A DNA stretch of 10,581 bases from Prevotellaceae bacterium (GTDB lineage: Bacteria > Bacteroidota > Bacteroidia > Bacteroidales > Bacteroidaceae): positions 1 to 10,581 of the forward strand of contig JAGKTZ010000068.1 in assembly GCA_021153165.1 (NCBI GenBank), given 5' to 3'. Shown here piece after piece: positions 7,267-10,581 of this stretch. The notes below the pieces were generated by a model, which worked only from the letters and a program-made list of their open reading frames with translations, was not told the DNA's origin and searched no databases. Each line of letters starts with the position of its first letter. Position 1 is the stretch's first letter. The position numbers and the translations under genes were made by a program.

Positions 7267-7341
7267 CGTGTCTGTGGGGTGGGGAATAGGGGAGAGAATC
7301 ACTAGGCAAAATTGACCAAAATCAGAGGTCTGGAATAGGAT

Positions 7342-7440
7342 AAAAAACCTCGCGAAAAAAAAGTCTAATGTTTTTTGAAAAAGGTCAAGGTTTTTTTAAA
7401 AAAGGTAAGGGTTTTTTTGAAAAAGGTTAGACCTTTTTTT
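7342..7440. repeat. A/T-tract array with 21-bp period and nested inverted repeats
   Basis: Three copies of a TTTTTT-n-AAAAAGGT unit are present, with the GG pairs at 7383, 7404 and 7425, exactly 21 bp apart, and a fourth T-run at 7434-7440. The array is enclosed by AAAAAAAAGTCTAA (7355-7368) and TTAGACCTTTTTTT (7427-7440), which pair at 13 of 14 positions. The last unit can form a small hairpin, AAAAAGGT-TAG-ACCTTTTT, with a T tail. An open frame from TTG 7375 runs across the array but has no family features, and I do not call it. Confidence 0.65.
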
Positions 7441-7627
7441 AATGCCGCTTCGAGCAATAATTTTTGCACCCCAATCCACTCATTTTCAGGGGTAGGGTGG
7501 GGCGCCTTTTCCTCCTCTTTCCTCCTGACCCGATTTATCACTAAGGTCGAAGCCGTGACGCCTCAACTCCTTTCCCTTGCCCTCGGCTCACAATCAGTGG
7601 GCCATACTCTCCTAAACGTCATCTTTA

Positions 7628-7696
7628 TTGCACAAAAACAATGTATGTGAGCATAAATTTAACTCATTTTTGCACAAATTGTTTCGTAGTGTGCAA
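7628..7696. promoter_or_regulatory. candidate operator: repeated TTGCACA half-sites
   Basis: TTGCACAAA occurs at 7628-7636 and again at 7670-7678, 42 bp apart. The second copy forms a perfect 7-bp dyad with TGTGCAA at 7690-7696 across a 13-bp spacer. The dyad covers the -33 region of the SDR promoter, where a repressor or activator would act. No regulator gene in the window is an obvious partner. Confidence 0.35.
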
Positions 7697-7713
7697 GAAA
7701 AGCACTATTTTTG
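7682..7713 (+). promoter_or_regulatory. promoter of the SDR-ALDH operon
   Basis: TATTTTTG at 7706-7713 fits the TAnnTTTG -7 box, and TTTC at 7682-7685 lies 20 bp before it as a one-mismatch -33 element. The leader would be about 60 nt. Confidence 0.55.
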
Positions 7714-7782
7714 CGCCCAAAATTCGGATAACGGGATTTTGGACTTGACAAATTAACAACACAAAAATAGAATATAAAGACG

Positions 7783-8628
7783 ATGTCTACGTTTAAGGGT
7801 AAAAGGGTACTGATCACCGGCGGTGCATCGGGTATCGGCAAATTGATGGGCGGTATGGCCCTCGGCAAGGGTGCTGCGGCGCTCGTGATATGGGATATCG
7901 ATCAGGAAAGTATTGAATCTGTGGTCAGAGAATTAGGTCAAAAATCCAAGGCGCAGGGTAGGGCAGGGCGCGTGTATGGTATGCGCGTCGATGTGTCCAA
8001 CCAAGCGATGGTGGCAGACCGCTATGAGCAAACCAAACGCGAGGTGGGCGAGATAGATATTCTGATCAACTCGGCAGGGATTATCACCAGCAACAAGACC
8101 TTTGACCAATGTACGCCCGACGAAATCAATCGCACGATGATGGTCAATGCCCTGGCGCCGATGTACGTCGCCCAGCAAGTGCTGCCCGACATGGTGGCGC
8201 GCGACAGTGGGCACATTTGCAATATCGGTTCGGCAGGCGGTATGATCTCCAACCCCCGCATGAGCATCTATGCTGCCAGCAAGTGGGCCGTTATTGGTTG
8301 GTCCGACTCTGTCAGAATAGAATTGTGCGAAATGCGTAGCCGTGTGCGCGTCACAACGATTGCGCCCTATTACATCACTACGGGCATGTTCGACGGCGTC
8401 AGATCGAAGATATTCCCCCTGCTTCGCCCCGAAAATGTAGCCTCCAGAATCCTCCGTGCCATCGAGCGCGACACCGCCTTCAAGATGTTCATGCCCTGGA
8501 TCCCCTGTCCGCATCATTTCATCCGCCTATTGCAGGGTATACTGCCTATCCGCGTCTTCGATTGGCTCGTAGGCCGTGTGCTGGGTATCTATCATACTAT
8601 GGACCATTTCACAGGAAGAAAAAAATAA
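7783..8628 (+). CDS. short-chain dehydrogenase/reductase (SDR family)
   Basis: A 281-residue classical SDR that should use NAD(P)(H) to interconvert an alcohol or carbonyl substrate. The nucleotide-binding motif TGGASGIG is at residues 12-19, and an acidic residue after the second strand (VIWDID) hints at NAD(H) preference. NSAG (96-99) replaces the usual NNAG. The catalytic tetrad is Asn122, Ser150, Tyr163 and Lys167 (YAASK), with normal spacing. The tail from about residue 225 is hydrophobic and aromatic (FMPWIPCPHHFIRLLQGILP), recalling membrane-associated retinol/steroid-type SDRs such as RDH10 or 17beta-HSD11. That tail and the neighbouring ALDH suggest oxidation of a hydrophobic primary alcohol, but the substrate is inference. 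The stop codon overlaps the next start (TAATG), so the two genes are translationally coupled. Confidence 0.88.
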   Translation: MSTFKGKRVLITGGASGIGKLMGGMALGKGAAALVIWDIDQESIESVVRELGQKSKAQGRAGRVYGMRVDVSNQAMVADRYEQTKREVGEIDILINSAGIITSNKTFDQCTPDEINRTMMVNALAPMYVAQQVLPDMVARDSGHICNIGSAGGMISNPRMSIYAASKWAVIGWSDSVRIELCEMRSRVRVTTIAPYYITTGMFDGVRSKIFPLLRPENVASRILRAIERDTAFKMFMPWIPCPHHFIRLLQGILPIRVFDWLVGRVLGIYHTMDHFTGRKK

Positions 8629-10004
8629 TGATTGAGAATACTACACAACAAGAGATCTGCAGCATCGTCGGTCTGCAGCGCGAATTTTTTGCCAAGGGCG
8701 AGACACTCGATATCGCCACTCGCTTGCAAGCACTCAAAGCTCTAAAGGCAGGCATCCTGAAATACGAGAAAGCCCTAGCTGAGGCGTTGTGGCAAGATCT
8801 GCACAAGAGTTACGAGGAGGCTTATCTGACCGAGATAAGTATAGTCCTGGGCGAAATCAACAATCACATCAAGCACCTGAAATGCTGGGCTGCACCCAAA
8901 CGGGTGTGCACGCCGCTCAAGATGTTCCCATCGCGTAGTCAGGTGATCAGCGAACCGCTGGGCTGCACCTTGATCATTGCGCCGTGGAACTACCCTGTGC
9001 AACTCCTGCTCAACCCCCTTGTAGGCGCCATCTCGGCTGGTTGTACCGCCGTTCTGAAGCCTTCGCCCTACGTGCCACATGTGTCGCGCGTCTTGGAGGA
9101 ATTGATACGCGAAACCTTTGCCCCCGAGCATGTCGCCCTGGTGCAGGGCAATCGCGAAGTGAATACGGCGCTACTCGCCGAACGCTTCGACCTCATTTTC
9201 TTTACTGGCAGTCCCGCTTTGGGTAAGCACGTGATGCGTGCCGCTGCGCAAAATCTCACACCCGTAGTCCTGGAACTCGGTGGCAAGAGCCCCTGTATCG
9301 TAGACCGAGATGCCGACATCGCTATGGCAGCCCGCCGCATCGCCTGGGGTAAGTGTCTGAACGCCGGACAAACGTGTATCGCGCCCGACTACTTGCTGGT
9401 GCACCACGAGGTCAAGGATGCGCTCGTTGAGGCTTTGGCTCATGAATTCAAAAACCTGTTGGGCGAAGATCCACGCCAGGCTGAACACTACGTACGTATA
9501 GTCAACGAGCGCGCCTACGACCGTCTGTTGGGCTACTTCGGCGACGGCACGATCGTATTCGGCGGTCAGCACGAGCGCAGCGAGCGCTATATCGCACCAA
9601 CCATACTGGACGGCGTCAGTCCCGACAGCGCGGTGATGCAGGACGAGATCTTCGGTCCCATCTTCCCTGTGCAAACGTTCTCAGACACCGACGAGGCAAT
9701 ACGATTCGTCACTCAGCGCGAAAAACCCTTGGCCCTGTATTATTTTGGCAAGAGGGGCGCCAAACGCGTCCTGCGACACACTTCATCAGGCGGCGCCTGC
9801 ATCAACGATACCATCATGCATATTGTCAACGAGCACTTGCCATTCGGTGGAGTAGGGATGTCGGGCATGTCGTCCTACCATGGCGTGGAATCCTTCAAGG
9901 CCTTCTCGCACCGTCGCGCCGTAGTCACAACACCGACCTGGTTGGATTTGCCTTTCCGCTACATGCCCTACACCTTCTTCCGTTGGGTGAAGCGCATCTT
10001 GTAG
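8628..10004 (+). CDS. aldehyde dehydrogenase, class 3 (fatty aldehyde dehydrogenase-like)
   Basis: A 458-residue NAD(P)-dependent aldehyde dehydrogenase that should oxidise aldehydes to acids. The start is ATG 8628, sharing one base with the SDR stop; an upstream in-frame start at 8562 lies inside the SDR gene and is rejected. PWNYP is near residue 122. General-base Glu216 is in ELGGKSP, and nucleophile Cys250 is in NAGQTCIAPDY. Their 34-residue spacing is that of the ALDH3 group. EIFGPIFPV and LPFGGVGMSGMSSYHG follow, then FSHRR, all ALDH3 hallmarks. The short length, without the N-terminal extension of ALDH1/2 types, agrees. The C-terminal end (LDLPFRYMPYTFFRWVKRIL) is aromatic and basic and could touch the membrane, as in human ALDH3A2. 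With the preceding SDR it makes a two-step alcohol-to-acid module. Confidence 0.93.
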   Translation: MIENTTQQEICSIVGLQREFFAKGETLDIATRLQALKALKAGILKYEKALAEALWQDLHKSYEEAYLTEISIVLGEINNHIKHLKCWAAPKRVCTPLKMFPSRSQVISEPLGCTLIIAPWNYPVQLLLNPLVGAISAGCTAVLKPSPYVPHVSRVLEELIRETFAPEHVALVQGNREVNTALLAERFDLIFFTGSPALGKHVMRAAAQNLTPVVLELGGKSPCIVDRDADIAMAARRIAWGKCLNAGQTCIAPDYLLVHHEVKDALVEALAHEFKNLLGEDPRQAEHYVRIVNERAYDRLLGYFGDGTIVFGGQHERSERYIAPTILDGVSPDSAVMQDEIFGPIFPVQTFSDTDEAIRFVTQREKPLALYYFGKRGAKRVLRHTSSGGACINDTIMHIVNEHLPFGGVGMSGMSSYHGVESFKAFSHRRAVVTTPTWLDLPFRYMPYTFFRWVKRIL

Positions 10005-10035
10005 CAGGTCCTTCGATACAAACTAACTATAACAC

Positions 10036-10080
10036 ATAAAGTGTGGCACAAGCGTCAAATCTTGTGCCACACTTTATTTT
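10036..10080. terminator. strong terminator after the SDR-ALDH operon
   Basis: A perfect 17-bp inverted repeat (10036-10052 with 10061-10077), core GTGTGGCACAAG/CTTGTGCCACAC, with an 8-nt loop and a TTATTTT tail. The other strand is also T-rich after the hairpin, so it may act in both directions, but no converging gene is seen within the window. Confidence 0.85.
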
Positions 10081-10111
10081 CGTAGAATCGTCAAATATCA
10101 AGAATATTGCT

Positions 10112-10119
10112 TAACTTTG
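10112..10119 (+). promoter_or_regulatory. promoter -7 box before the truncated methyltransferase gene
   Basis: TAACTTTG fits TAnnTTTG and sits 27 bp before ATG 10146, so this shortened gene keeps a plausible promoter. No clear -33 box is visible. Confidence 0.45.
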
Positions 10120-10145
10120 TACCGAAGTCTGCACTTGTGCGAAAT

Positions 10146-10547
10146 ATGTCTGCTGAGCAGCACAGAGCACGTACTATGCGCAGATTTTACCAGTATCAAT
10201 ATTTACCAATTCATAAAACGGCACTCGGCGCCGAGGATACCGTAGAATGGAAGTACTACGCCGATACAATGGACGCCGTGCGCGAACTACACGACGCTGG
10301 CTACACCGTGTTGGCTGTGGAACAGGTAGAAGGTAGTCTGAAGTTGGGCGAATTCCAGGCAGAACCTGGAGAACGCTACGCCTTGATCCTAGGCAACGAG
10401 GTCAAGGGGGTGCGACAAGACGTGGTCGATGCCTGCGATCAAGCACTGGAAATACCACAATACGGCATGAAGCACTCGCTCAACGTCTCCGTGACCGCAG
10501 GTATCGTGATGTGGGAAGTCAGTCAGGCTATGCGAAGAGGGATTTAG
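10146..10547 (+). CDS. N-terminally truncated SpoU/TrmH-family RNA methyltransferase
   Basis: This 133-residue frame holds the C-terminal part of a SpoU-type (SPOUT) 2'-O-ribose RNA methyltransferase. From residue 22 it reads IHKTALGAED, a segment that in full-length Bacteroidetes homologues (about 170-180 residues) lies roughly 70 residues in. Motif 2 (LGNEVKGV, 82-89) and motif 3 with the SAM-binding knot (IPQYGMKHSLNVSVTAGI, 103-120) are intact. Motif 1, normally a DNxRSxxNxGSxFRTxDAF-like stretch with the catalytic Arg and the first strand, is absent. Residues 1-21 (MSAEQHRARTMRRF and so on) do not resemble it, and the 66 bp available cannot hold it in any frame. The start is taken at ATG 10146; an in-frame TTG at 10107 lies upstream of the promoter box. 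The gene is probably inactive as a methyltransferase, or is a pseudogene left by a deletion. An assembly error is possible. Confidence 0.75.
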   Translation: MSAEQHRARTMRRFYQYQYLPIHKTALGAEDTVEWKYYADTMDAVRELHDAGYTVLAVEQVEGSLKLGEFQAEPGERYALILGNEVKGVRQDVVDACDQALEIPQYGMKHSLNVSVTAGIVMWEVSQAMRRGI

Positions 10548-10581
10548 GGTCAAGGGGGCTAGGGGCAACGGACAACAGACA

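Larger units (their letters stand above)
7441..7782. other. intergenic region before the SDR-ALDH operon
   Basis: No gene is supported here. Its upstream half (about 7441-7620) is pyrimidine-rich and featureless to me. Its downstream half holds the repeated TTGCACA half-sites and the operon promoter listed separately. Confidence 0.6.

Noticed and set aside
7375..7650. 91-codon frame with a KKVRVFL-type repeat start
   Set aside because: It begins with TTG inside the A/T array, its N terminus is a translation of homopolymers, and its remainder resembles no known protein.
10107..10145. TTG start at 10107 for the methyltransferase fragment
   Set aside because: It lies upstream of the -7 box and so would not be transcribed from that promoter; the added 13 residues do not restore the missing motif 1.

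Overview
The window looks like a chromosomal segment of a Bacteroidota member, most likely order Bacteroidales. The evidence is the repeated Bacteroidetes-type -7 promoter box (TAnnTTTG) ahead of nearly every gene, the lack of strong Shine-Dalgarno sites, a membrane-anchored TPR/helix-turn-helix regulator of a kind typical of this phylum, and a large secreted GH2 beta-galactosidase. No genus can be named from the sequence. All convincing genes are on the + strand.

Layout: positions 1-179 hold a possible tail of an upstream gene and the promoter of a lipoprotein-type TPR/HTH regulator (180-1346). A 204-bp gap with two candidate promoters leads to a 1343-residue secreted GH2 beta-galactosidase (1551-5582), closed by a strong terminator. 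Next come eight tandem copies of a 42-bp repeat (5656-5994), a candidate minus-strand promoter pointing into that array, and a GC-rich leader for floA (6199-7194), the bacterial flotillin. After floA's terminator lies about 500 bp of non-coding DNA with a 21-bp-period A/T tract array and a candidate operator region. Then comes a tightly coupled two-gene operon, a short-chain dehydrogenase (7783-8628) and a class-3-type aldehyde dehydrogenase (8628-10004), ended by a perfect 17-bp hairpin. The window closes with an RNA methyltransferase of the SpoU/TrmH family that lacks the N-terminal part of its catalytic domain (10146-10547).

How the genes may work together: the regulator and the beta-galactosidase share an upstream architecture, with 11-bp direct repeats (GTCACAYATTT) starting 59-60 bp before a TAnnTTTG box in both cases. 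This suggests co-regulation, possibly by the regulator itself. The SDR and ALDH would carry out consecutive oxidations (alcohol to aldehyde to acid), probably on hydrophobic substrates near the membrane. FloA stands alone.

The items most worth checking are the shared 11-bp iterons, the 42-bp repeat array with its possible antisense transcript, the phased A/T array after floA, and the truncated methyltransferase. No new defence or mobile system was recognised, and no tRNA, rRNA, CRISPR array or insertion sequence was seen.
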